The translations under genes were made by a program, and so were the position numbers. Under the pieces are notes generated by a model that was given only the letters and a program-made list of their open reading frames with translations, was not told the DNA's origin and ran no database searches. Shown here piece after piece: positions 7,257-14,068 of a stretch of DNA of 21,678 nt. Position 1 is the first letter of the stretch. Each line of letters starts with the position of its first letter. The stretch is from the NCBI GenBank assembly GCA_035279545.1, contig DATEHM010000086.1, positions 1 through 21,678 of the forward strand, read 5' to 3'. This stretch comes from Segetimicrobium sp035279545 (lineage in GTDB: Bacteria; Sysuimicrobiota; Sysuimicrobiia; Sysuimicrobiales; Segetimicrobiaceae).

Positions 7257-7682
7257 GTGCCGATGGACCCGTATGCCAACTTCAGGTTCCTGGTCGAGAT
7301 CGAGGGGATCACGCAGGCGGGCTTCACCGAGTGCGTGGGGTTCGGTGCCAGCGTCGACGTCATCACCTACCGCGAGGGAGGCGAGCCCCGCACCGTCCGA
7401 AAGCTGCCCGGCCTCGTCCGGTACAGCAACATCGTCCTCCGCTGGGGGATCACCGACTCGGACGAGCTGTACCAATGGTTTCGGGGTGTCGTCGCGGGCA
7501 ACATTCAGCGCAAGAGCGGATCGATCATTTTGCTGGCCCAGGACGGGACGCCCAAGGTGCGGTGGAACTTCGTCCGCGCTTGGCCGGCGAGGTGGGAGGG
7601 GCCGGCGCTGGCCGGCGAGGGCGCCCAGGTCGCCATCGAGACCCTCGAGATCGCGCACGAGGGCATCGAGCGTGCCCCGTAG
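7257..7682 (+). CDS. Tail-tube-like protein (gp19 / TIGR02241 family)
   Basis: About 139-141 residues covering the whole family: opening DPYANFRFLVEIEG, then a Cys-Val-Gly-Phe loop, YREGGEP, RKLPGLVRYSNIVLRWG, LYQWFRGVV, a GSIILL strand, and the ending WPARWEGPALAGEG ... IETLEIAHEGIER. Proteins of this family form the inner tube of contractile phage tails and extracellular contractile injection systems. Nothing else of such a particle (sheath, baseplate, spike, AAA ATPase) is in the window, so this copy is isolated. Start is GTG 7257 or ATG 7263; AAGG-rich sequence precedes both. The downstream gene overlaps its last codons, so the two are translationally coupled. Confidence 0.8.
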   Translation: MPMDPYANFRFLVEIEGITQAGFTECVGFGASVDVITYREGGEPRTVRKLPGLVRYSNIVLRWGITDSDELYQWFRGVVAGNIQRKSGSIILLAQDGTPKVRWNFVRAWPARWEGPALAGEGAQVAIETLEIAHEGIERAP

Positions 7683-8214
7683 GGCGGCGGCGCGCCTCCG
7701 GAGTCCCCGGGGGAGGCGGCGGGCGGCACCGGACGCCCCCCCGGGCCGCCCCGATGTCATCGTGGATTTCCTCTTCGAGGAGGGCCTCTTCTTCATCGCC
7801 GTCAAGAACATCGGGACCAGACCGGCGCTCCGGGTATCGGTCAGGTTCGACCAGCGGCTGACCGGGGCCGGCGGCGACCGCGAGATCTCCGCGCTGCCGC
7901 TCTTCAAGAACATCGAGTACCTCGCCCCCCAAAAGACGATCACCGCGTTCCTGGACACCAGCGCCGCGTATTTCGCGAGAAATGAGCCGACGAAAATCGC
8001 CGCCCACGTCGCCTTCCGAGATCCGGTCGGGCACCGGTACGCGCAGACCCTCCGTCACGACCTGGAGATCTATCGGGCCATTGGGTACGTGGCACGACCC
8101 GCCCGTGCGCCGGGCGGGGGTGGGCCCCCGGCGGGGGAGCGCGCGGCCGCGCCCGGCCTTCTCGCGGACGGGGTGGGCCCCATTGAGGAATTCCGGGGGG
8201 GCGGTGGGCCTTAG
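7672..8214 (+). CDS. Unknown protein coupled to the tail-tube gene
   Basis: 180 residues; I do not recognise a named family. GTG 7672 overlaps the tail-tube stop by 11 bases. The first 27 residues are very Arg/Pro-rich. Residues about 28-143 look like one beta-rich domain: VIVDFLFEEGLFFIAVKNIG, RVSVRFDQ, a LPLFKNIEYLAPQKTITAFLDTSAAYF stretch and HVAFRDPVGHRYAQTLRHDLEIYR. The KNIGTRPALRVSV pattern recalls CARDB/Ig-like adhesion domains, but this is a resemblance only. The C-terminal 35 residues are Gly/Pro/Ala-rich. Tight coupling suggests its product works with the tube protein. A later in-frame GTG near 7759 would give the domain alone. Confidence 0.65.
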   Translation: MPRRAAARLRSPRGRRRAAPDAPPGRPDVIVDFLFEEGLFFIAVKNIGTRPALRVSVRFDQRLTGAGGDREISALPLFKNIEYLAPQKTITAFLDTSAAYFARNEPTKIAAHVAFRDPVGHRYAQTLRHDLEIYRAIGYVARPARAPGGGGPPAGERAAAPGLLADGVGPIEEFRGGGGP

Positions 8215-8276
8215 CGTCGGGCGGCCCGCGGCCCGAGCGGGGCAGGCGCATCGATCCGCTGTCGCCCGGGCGGATT

Positions 8277-8282
8277 TATAGT
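8277..8282 (+). promoter_or_regulatory. Possible -10 box (TATAGT) before the LysR gene
   Basis: TATAGT sits in an AT-rich island (8274-8287) within GC-rich DNA. Transcription would start near 8289, downstream of the ATG at 8286, which favours the ATG at 8301 as the real start. There is no clear -35 box. Confidence 0.35.
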
Positions 8283-8300
8283 AATATGGTGACAGGTTCG

Positions 8301-9257
8301 ATGGCGATCAACCTGCACCAGCTCAAGATCTTCCACACCGTAGCGCGGTCCGGGAGCTTCTCGCGCGCGGCAGCAGAACTCTCGATCAGCCAGCCGTCGG
8401 TCAGCATCCAGGTGGGCGAGCTCGAACGGCAGTTTGGGATCGACCTATTTGCGCAGGCGAGCAAGTCGGTGCGGCTGACCGAAGCCGGCCGCGTCCTCGA
8501 CGACTACGCCGCCCGGATCCTGTCATTGATCGACGAGACGCGGGTGGCGATGGACGAGGTGAAGGGACTGCGTCGTGGGCGCCTGCTGCTCGGCGCGACC
8601 CCCACCCCCGGCACCTACCTGCTGCCGACCCTCTTGGGGCGGTTCAAGGAGCTGTATCCCAACATTGCGATCGCGCTGCGCATCACCGACACCCGTCGGA
8701 TCCAGGAGATGCTTCTGCAACACCACCTCGATCTCGGGGTCGTCGGCGGCAAGGTGAGCCTCCCCGACATCGCGACCTCGGTGTTCCTGACCGATACGCT
8801 GGCCCTCATCGTTTCCCCATCGCACCGGTTCGCTTCGGTCCCGAGCGTGCGGGTCGCCGACCTCACCGGCGAGCCGTTCATTCTGCGTGAGCGCGGCTCC
8901 GGAAACCGGGAGACCGTCGACGAAGCGCTCCACCGCGCCGGTGTGCACGTCACGTCGGTGTTCGAGCTCGAGGGCGCCGAGGTAGTGAAGCAGGCCGTCG
9001 CCGCGAACCTGGGCGTCTCGATCCTCTCGCGGTGCGCGGTCGAGCTCGAGGTCGCCGCCGGACGGCTGTGCATCGTGACGGTCGAGGGACTGCGCGTTGA
9101 GCGGGCGATCTCGCTGATCCAGCGCCGCGACCACGCGCTGCCCCCCGTGGCTCAGGCGTTCTTGGAAGCGATCCGCCGGCCGGCGCTGGCCGGGGTGGCC
9201 CCGGCCGGCGCCGAGGCCCCCTACGGGACGCCGCCGCCCCCGCATCCCCCCGCCTAG
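8301..9257 (+). CDS. LysR-family transcriptional regulator
   Basis: 318 residues. The N-terminal winged helix-turn-helix is typical: LHQLKIFHTVARSGSFSRAAAELSISQPSVSIQVGELE, then LFAQASKSVRLTEAGRVL, about residues 4-65. A linker helix and a two-lobe substrate-binding domain follow (RLLLGATPTPGTYLLPTLLGRFKELYPNIAIAL, DLGVVGG, ALIVSPSHRFA, PFILRERGSGNRETVD, VAANLGVSILSRC). This resembles CysL/CbbR-like LysR proteins; the effector is unknown. MAINLHQL at 8301 is the usual LysR opening; ATG 8286 is the alternative. It ends 54 bases before the repeats upstream of the serine operon, so control of that operon is possible but unproven. The C-terminus is Pro-rich. Confidence 0.88.
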   Translation: MAINLHQLKIFHTVARSGSFSRAAAELSISQPSVSIQVGELERQFGIDLFAQASKSVRLTEAGRVLDDYAARILSLIDETRVAMDEVKGLRRGRLLLGATPTPGTYLLPTLLGRFKELYPNIAIALRITDTRRIQEMLLQHHLDLGVVGGKVSLPDIATSVFLTDTLALIVSPSHRFASVPSVRVADLTGEPFILRERGSGNRETVDEALHRAGVHVTSVFELEGAEVVKQAVAANLGVSILSRCAVELEVAAGRLCIVTVEGLRVERAISLIQRRDHALPPVAQAFLEAIRRPALAGVAPAGAEAPYGTPPPPHPPA

Positions 9258-9274
9258 CCCTTCCTCCGCGATCG

Positions 9275-9292
9275 TCCGGGGACGGCCCCGGA
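9275..9292. terminator. Short GC hairpin after the LysR gene
   Basis: TCCGGGG (9275-9281) and CCCCGGA (9286-9292) pair perfectly around a four-base loop, 18 bases after the LysR stop. No T-tract follows, so termination is uncertain. Confidence 0.35.
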
Positions 9293-9310
9293 TGGGGGAG
9301 AACCCCTCCA

Positions 9311-9343
9311 GAGCATTGACAGAGCATTGACAGAACATTGACG
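9311..9343 (+). repeat. Three tandem 11-bp repeats, each carrying TTGAC
   Basis: GAGCATTGACA at 9311-9321 and 9322-9332, and GAACATTGACG at 9333-9343, are contiguous with no spacer. The period equals about one helical turn, so each copy faces the same side of the DNA. The last copy provides the -35 box of the serine-operon promoter. Either an operator array or slippage duplication could explain it. Confidence 0.8.
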
Positions 9344-9366
9344 CCCGCGGGCGTGGATGCTATCAT
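9338..9366 (+). promoter_or_regulatory. Promoter of the serine operon
   Basis: TTGACG (9338-9343), a 17-base spacer and TATCAT (9361-9366): five of six consensus matches in each hexamer. Transcription should start near 9373, leaving about 18 bases before the T-box Stem I. The two upstream TTGACA copies are at 28 and 39 bases from this -10 box and cannot serve as its -35. Confidence 0.75.
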
Positions 9367-9389
9367 CAGCTCCGGCACATCAGTTCGTC

Positions 9390-9620
9390 AGGTGACGACG
9401 GAGACATCTCGGCCAGGGTCGGTCCCGTAGAGAGCCGGGTCTGGTGAAATCCGGCGGAGAGGTCCGGCCGAGTCCGCTCCCGAGCCGCAGCCGCACGGCG
9501 CAGGCCGTAAGGCTGCCGGGTCCGCCCGATAGCGCGTCCAAGAACCAGGCCGTGCGGTGATTCGGCCTGGATGAGGAGTGGCACCGCGAGCGCTCTCGCC
9601 TCCTTGGTGGCGGGAGCGTT
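9390..9620 (+). ncRNA. T-box riboswitch, serine-specific (UCC specifier)
   Basis: The leader has the T-box elements in order. Stem I: CTCGGCC (9408-9414) pairs with GGCCGAG (9466-9472), with an AGAGAG bulge near 9430 and a GCCGG...TGGTGAAA...CCGGC apical part. The specifier loop after the stem reads UCC (9473-9475), a serine codon, then G. Stem II is GCAGCC/GGCTGC (9487-9492, 9511-9516), then a IIA/B-like CGGG/CCCG (9517-9528). Stem III is CCAGGCC/GGCCTGG (9545-9551, 9564-9570). The T-box core TGGCACCGCG is at 9579-9588. The fourth core base, C, pairs with the tRNA discriminator base; tRNA-Ser carries G there, as expected. Uncharged tRNA-Ser should stabilise the antiterminator and switch on the three genes downstream. 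Confidence 0.9.
9591..9618 (+). terminator. T-box terminator hairpin
   Basis: CGCTCTCGCC (9591-9600) pairs with GGCGGGAGCG (9609-9618), ten pairs with one G-U, around an eight-base loop. The following TTGCTATTTC is a poor U-tract. The 5' arm overlaps the 3' part of the antiterminator after the T-box core, so the two folds exclude each other. Transcriptional control is the likely mode; a translational mode cannot be excluded because the hairpin ends only 29 bases before the Shine-Dalgarno site. Confidence 0.65.
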
Positions 9621-9660
9621 GCTATTTCGAGTGACTTTTGCGATTCAGGAGGCGATGGAC

Positions 9661-10824
9661 ATGAGCGAGATCAACCTGCTGATCCCCGGCCCCACCCCCC
9701 TTCCCCCCCGCGTGCTCCAGGCGATGGGGCAACAGATGACCAACCACCGGGGCCCCACCTTTGGCCGCGTCATGGCGGAAATGCTGGCGGGCCTGAAGGA
9801 CATCTTCCAAACCCGCAACGACATCATCCCCCTGGTGTGCTCGGGAACCGGCGGGCTGGAGGCCGCGGTGGTCAACTTCCTCGCGCCGGGTGACCGCGTG
9901 CTCTCGGTCAACAATGGGCACTTTTGCGAGCGGTTCGCGGAGATCGCCGAGGCCTTCGGCGCCCGCGTCGACCGCGTTCGCGCGGAATGGGGCCGGCCCG
10001 TTCCCCTGGACGCGATCACCGCGCGGGTCCGCGCGGACGCCAACCGAGAATACCGCGCGGTGCTCGTCACGCAAAGCGAAACCAGCACCGGCGTGCACAA
10101 CGACGTCAACGCCGTCCGCGGCGTGCTGGGGGACCATCCGGCGCTGCTGATGGTGGACGCGGTGAGCAGCCTGGGGGCGATCCCTTTGGAAACGGACGCG
10201 TGGAACATCGACGTCGTCGTCACCGGCTCGCAGAAAGCGCTGATGAGCCCGCCGGGCATGGCGTTCGTCAGCGTGAGCGACCGCGCGTGGGCGGCCGCGG
10301 ACCGCGTCTCCACGCCGCGGTTCTACCTGGACCTGCGCCGGGGGCGGACCGAGGTGCACAGAGCGCTGCCGAGCACGGCCTTCACCACCGCTGTGACGGT
10401 GGCCTACGCCGTGCACGAGGCGCTGCGCCTGATCCACGAAGAAGGATTGGAACACGTCTTCGAGCGCCACCGCCGGATCGCCCGGATGGTGCGCGCGGGG
10501 GTCCGCGGGATGGGACTGCACACCCTGGCCGATGACGCCTGGGCGGTGGACACGGTCACCCCGGTGCGAATGCCCGAGGGCGTCGACGCCGTGGCGGTGG
10601 GCACCCGCGCACGGGAGGAGTACGACGTCCTGCTCGGCCGGGGCATCGGGCCTCTCGAGCACACCGTCGTGCGGATCGGACACCTCGGGTACACCCTCCC
10701 CGAGATGCTCCTGTCGGGCCTGGACGTCCTCGGACGGACGCTGAACGATCTGGGGCACCCCGTCCCCACCGGTGCGGGACTGGCGGCGGCACGCCGGACG
10801 CTCGAGACCGCCGCGCGGCGCTAG
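9661..10824 (+). CDS. Class V aminotransferase, probable phosphoserine aminotransferase of the serine pathway
   Basis: 387 residues of the alanine-glyoxylate / serine-pyruvate aminotransferase family: LLIPGPTPLPPRVL at the N-terminus, NHRGPTF (28-34), CSGTGGLEAAV (60-70), MVDAVSSLGA with Asp166, and TGSQKALMSPPGMAF with Lys192 as the PLP lysine. Proteins of this family next to serA in several bacteria lacking SerC are thought to convert 3-phosphohydroxypyruvate and glutamate to phosphoserine; serine-glyoxylate transamination is the alternative. The serine T-box and the following serA and serS support the first. I chose ATG 9661 because AGGAGG (9647-9652) is eight bases upstream; ATG 9655 is too close, and frames starting earlier run through the T-box. 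Confidence 0.85.
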   Translation: MSEINLLIPGPTPLPPRVLQAMGQQMTNHRGPTFGRVMAEMLAGLKDIFQTRNDIIPLVCSGTGGLEAAVVNFLAPGDRVLSVNNGHFCERFAEIAEAFGARVDRVRAEWGRPVPLDAITARVRADANREYRAVLVTQSETSTGVHNDVNAVRGVLGDHPALLMVDAVSSLGAIPLETDAWNIDVVVTGSQKALMSPPGMAFVSVSDRAWAAADRVSTPRFYLDLRRGRTEVHRALPSTAFTTAVTVAYAVHEALRLIHEEGLEHVFERHRRIARMVRAGVRGMGLHTLADDAWAVDTVTPVRMPEGVDAVAVGTRAREEYDVLLGRGIGPLEHTVVRIGHLGYTLPEMLLSGLDVLGRTLNDLGHPVPTGAGLAAARRTLETAARR

Positions 10825-10838
10825 GCGCCGGAACCGCG

Positions 10839-12416
10839 ATGCGCATCCTGGTCGCCGATGGACTGGCCGAGGAGGGCCTCGCCCGGCTGCGCGAGTCCGG
10901 CGACCTCCTGATCCGGTCGGGCCTGAGCGAGGACGAACTCGCGGGGGTGCTCCCCGGGGTGGAGGCGCTGATCGTCCGCAGCCGGACCCGGGTGTCCGCG
11001 GAGGCCGTGAAGCGAGCGACCTGCCTTCGCGTGATCGCGCGCGCGGGGGTCGGGGTCGACAACATCGACGTCGAGGCGGCCACCCGGCAGGGCATCCTCG
11101 TGCTCAACACCCCGGAGAGCAGCACGATCGCGGCGGCCGAGCACACGCTGGCCATGCTCCTGGCCCTGGTCCGGCGAATCCCGCAGGCCCAGGCCGCCCT
11201 GGTGGCAGGCCGGTGGACGCGCGAGAAATTCATCGGCTCCGAACTGTTCGGGAAAACCCTCGGCGTCGTCGGGCTCGGCAAGATCGGCAGCGAGGTCGCA
11301 CGCCGGGCCGCGGCCTTCGGCATGCGCGTGCTCGCCTACGATCCGTACATCACGCCGGAGCGCGCGCACCGCCTGGGCGTTGAACTGGGCGCGTGGGACG
11401 ACGTCCTGGACCGGGCCGACGTCCTCACGCTCCACGTGCCCCTCGCTCAGGACACCAAAGCCCTGATCGGAAGAGCAGAGATGGCCGCGCTGAAGCCGGG
11501 GGCGTTGCTCGTCAACTGCGCGCGCGGCGGCCTCATCGACGAAGAGGCGCTGCTGGCCGCGCTGGAGGAAGGCCGGGTGGGAGGCGCCGCACTCGATGTC
11601 TTTACGCACGAGCCGCCGCCGGAGGGCTATCCGCTGCTCACGCACCCGCGCGTCGTGGTCACCCCCCACCTCGGCGGATCCACGCTCGAGGCTCAGCGGA
11701 CCATCGCCGTCGACATCGCCGACCAGGTCCTCGCCGCCCTTCGCGGCGAGCCGGTGCACGGAGCCGTCAACGCGCCGGCGCTGGGCGAGGACACGTGGCG
11801 CCGCCTCGATCCGTTCATGCACCTGGCGCGGCGGCTCGGGGAACTCACCCACCAGGTCGCGGCTCGACCCCTCAGCGCCGTCGCGATGTCCTATGAGGGC
11901 GAGGTGGCGCGAATGGACACGCCACCGTTGACCGCGTCGTACCTCACGGGCCTGCTGCACCGCGCCTCCGACCGGACGGTGAACCTGGTCAACGCCGTGG
12001 TCATCGCCAAGGAGCGCGGGCTCGCGATCAGCGAAGCCAGGACCGACCTCTGCGAGGACTTCACCAGCCAGATCGTCGCCGAGGCCCAAACCCCCGACGG
12101 ACCGCTGCGCCTCGGCGGGACGCTCTTCGGGCACCGGGAGGCGCGCATCACCCGCCTGAATCGCTGGAGGCTTGACCTGGTGCCGGCCGAGCACATGCTC
12201 TTCGTCTGGAACGAGGATCGTCCGGGGATGATCGGCGCGGTCGGGACGATCCTCGGCCGGCACGCGGTGAACATCGCCAACATGCACGTGGGACGGCGGG
12301 ACGCCGGGGGCACCGCGCTGATGGTCCTCACCCTCGACGCGCCGGCGCCCCAGGCGGTTCTGGAAGAGATTCAAAGAGCGGGCGGCATCTCCCACGTGAG
12401 GGCGGTGCAACTCTAG
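10839..12416 (+). CDS. serA: D-3-phosphoglycerate dehydrogenase
   Basis: First committed step of serine synthesis: 3-phosphoglycerate to 3-phosphohydroxypyruvate with NAD. The 525 residues match the long bacterial form. Substrate domain is about 1-100 and 285-310; the Rossmann motif is GLGKIG (145-150). The catalytic set is intact: Arg229 in NCARGGLID, Glu258 in THEPP and His277 in TPHLGGST. An allosteric-substrate-binding domain (about 315-450) and a C-terminal ACT domain (about 452-525, VWNEDRPGMIGAVGTILGRHAVNIANMHVGR) follow. In this type the ACT domain usually binds serine and inhibits the enzyme, so serine would act both through the protein and through the T-box. It begins 14 bases after the aminotransferase. 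Confidence 0.95.
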   Translation: MRILVADGLAEEGLARLRESGDLLIRSGLSEDELAGVLPGVEALIVRSRTRVSAEAVKRATCLRVIARAGVGVDNIDVEAATRQGILVLNTPESSTIAAAEHTLAMLLALVRRIPQAQAALVAGRWTREKFIGSELFGKTLGVVGLGKIGSEVARRAAAFGMRVLAYDPYITPERAHRLGVELGAWDDVLDRADVLTLHVPLAQDTKALIGRAEMAALKPGALLVNCARGGLIDEEALLAALEEGRVGGAALDVFTHEPPPEGYPLLTHPRVVVTPHLGGSTLEAQRTIAVDIADQVLAALRGEPVHGAVNAPALGEDTWRRLDPFMHLARRLGELTHQVAARPLSAVAMSYEGEVARMDTPPLTASYLTGLLHRASDRTVNLVNAVVIAKERGLAISEARTDLCEDFTSQIVAEAQTPDGPLRLGGTLFGHREARITRLNRWRLDLVPAEHMLFVWNEDRPGMIGAVGTILGRHAVNIANMHVGRRDAGGTALMVLTLDAPAPQAVLEEIQRAGGISHVRAVQL

Positions 12417-12450
12417 CGCCCGGCAGCGAGCGCGTGGAGGCGCGGCAGAG

Positions 12451-13740
12451 ATGGTGGACTTGAAATTGATCCGCGAGCAGCCCGACCTGTTCCGGGCCGG
12501 GCTCCGTAAGAAGCGCGCAGACCCCGGCCTGGTGGACCGGGCGCTCGATGCCGACCGGCGCCGGCGCGAGCTCGTCCAGCAGGTGGAGGCGCTGCGGGCC
12601 GCCCAAAACCGGGCCTCGCAGGAAATCCCGAACCTGTCGGGGGCGGCGCGCGGCGAGCGGATCGAGGAGATGAAGCGGATCGCCGCGCAGGTGAAGGCGC
12701 AGGAGCCCCCGCTGCAGGAGGCCGAAGCCGGCCTCCAGGCGGTGCTCCTCCAGATCCCAAACCTCCCCCACCCCTCGGTTCCGGAGGGCGGCCCGGACGA
12801 CAGCGTGACCCTCCGGGTGGTGGGGACCCCCCCGGAGTTCGATTTCAAGCCGCGGGACCACGTGGAACTCGGCGCGGCCCTCGACCTCCTCGACATCGAG
12901 CGCAGCGCCAGGGTCTCCGGATCGCGGTCCTATTTTCTGCGGGGGGACGGCGCGCTGCTTCAGCTCGCGGTGATTCGGTTCGCGGTCGACCGGTTGATCG
13001 CCGAGGGGTTTACGCCGGTGATCCCCCCGGTGCTGGTCAGGCGGGAGAACATGATCGGCATGATGGGGGGCGCCTCCCTAGACGAGCAAATGGTCTACCG
13101 GATCGAGGGAGAGGACCTCGCGCTGGCGGGGACCTCGGAGATGGCGCTGGGATCGATGCTCGGCGGAGAGGTGCTCAACGAAGCCGACCTACCGATCCGG
13201 TTCTGCGGGATCTCCACCTGCTTCCGCCGGGAGTCCGGCGCGCACGGGAAGGACACGCGGGGGATCTTCCGCGTCCATCAGTTCGACAAGGTGGAGATGT
13301 TCTCGTACTGCCATCCCCAGCGGTCGTGGGAGGAGCACGAGTACCTCGTCGGCACGCAGGAGCGACTCTGGCAGGCGCTCGGGCTGCCCTACCGCGTCGT
13401 CAACATTGCCGGCGGCGACCTGGGGGATCCCGCCGCCCGCAAGTACGACATCGAGACCTGGATGCCCGGGCGCGGCGCGTTCGGCGAAACGCAGTCGTGC
13501 AGCAACTGCACGGATTTCCAGGCCCGCCGCCTCAACGTCCGGTTCCGCAGGCGGGACGGGGGCGGGATCGACTTCGTGCACACCCTCAACGGAACGGCGG
13601 TGGCGTGCCCGCGGACGATCATCGCGATCGTCGAGAACTTCCAGCAGGCCGACGGCAGCGTCCGGATCCCCGCTCCCCTCGTCCCCTACATGGGCGGGCG
13701 GACCACGCTGCATCCCGGCGCCGCAAAGGCGGCGCGATAG
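12451..13740 (+). CDS. serS: Seryl-tRNA synthetase
   Basis: 429 residues, the usual length. The N-terminal antiparallel coiled coil (about 27-100) grips the long variable arm of tRNA-Ser. The class II core has TSE (228-230), motif 2 FRRESGAHGKDTRGIFR (from 258), the ETQSCSNCTDFQARR segment (346-360) and motif 3 GTAVACPRTIIAIVENFQ (from 381). It charges tRNA-Ser, and probably tRNA-Sec, with serine, which links it to the selenium genes upstream. Start ATG 12451 follows GGAGG by ten bases. It is last in the T-box operon, 34 bases after serA. Confidence 0.96.
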   Translation: MVDLKLIREQPDLFRAGLRKKRADPGLVDRALDADRRRRELVQQVEALRAAQNRASQEIPNLSGAARGERIEEMKRIAAQVKAQEPPLQEAEAGLQAVLLQIPNLPHPSVPEGGPDDSVTLRVVGTPPEFDFKPRDHVELGAALDLLDIERSARVSGSRSYFLRGDGALLQLAVIRFAVDRLIAEGFTPVIPPVLVRRENMIGMMGGASLDEQMVYRIEGEDLALAGTSEMALGSMLGGEVLNEADLPIRFCGISTCFRRESGAHGKDTRGIFRVHQFDKVEMFSYCHPQRSWEEHEYLVGTQERLWQALGLPYRVVNIAGGDLGDPAARKYDIETWMPGRGAFGETQSCSNCTDFQARRLNVRFRRRDGGGIDFVHTLNGTAVACPRTIIAIVENFQQADGSVRIPAPLVPYMGGRTTLHPGAAKAAR

Positions 13741-14068
13741 CCTCACCCCACGCGGAACCGCAGGAATGGGGGGAGGCACGTCGTGAGGTTCGGCCGTTCG
13801 CACGGGCGCCGCGCCGCCTGCGGTGACCCTCCTGCGTCACCCCGATGCGACCAAAGATCCGACGCGAGCCGTCGATGTTCCCGCGCCGAACGCGACCGTG
13901 CTGAGGAAGCAGGAGTCCCGACGCGCACAGACGAACGACGGCCCTGATCCTAGGGCCTCGCTGGCATCGTCCGTCATCGCACCTCATCCGGCGCCTGGCG
14001 ATCGTCGCGGGCCGGGTCGCGCCCCCACCCAACGCATCCTCGGGCCTGAAGGTGGATGGAGGCGGCCC
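13741..14068. other. Intergenic region between serS and the acyl-CoA synthetase gene
   Basis: 328 bases with no gene I can support. A hairpin GGCCCT (13940-13945) / AGGGCC (13952-13957) with a six-base loop lies mid-way; no T-tract follows, so terminator activity is uncertain. I see no convincing -35/-10 pair for the next gene. The plus frame is open back to GTG 13823 but reads as Arg/Pro/Ala-rich sequence with no Shine-Dalgarno. Confidence 0.4.

Noticed and set aside
10821..12896. 691-codon open frame on the minus strand opposite serA and serS
   Set aside because: It is the mirror of two certain genes; high GC keeps the opposite frame open. The product is Arg/Ser/Pro-rich with no motif.
13823..14068. 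Upstream extension of the acyl-CoA synthetase to GTG 13823
   Set aside because: GGAGG is correctly placed for ATG 14069, and acyl-CoA synthetases of this type start close to the YALTLPAMLERA segment. The extension is low-complexity.
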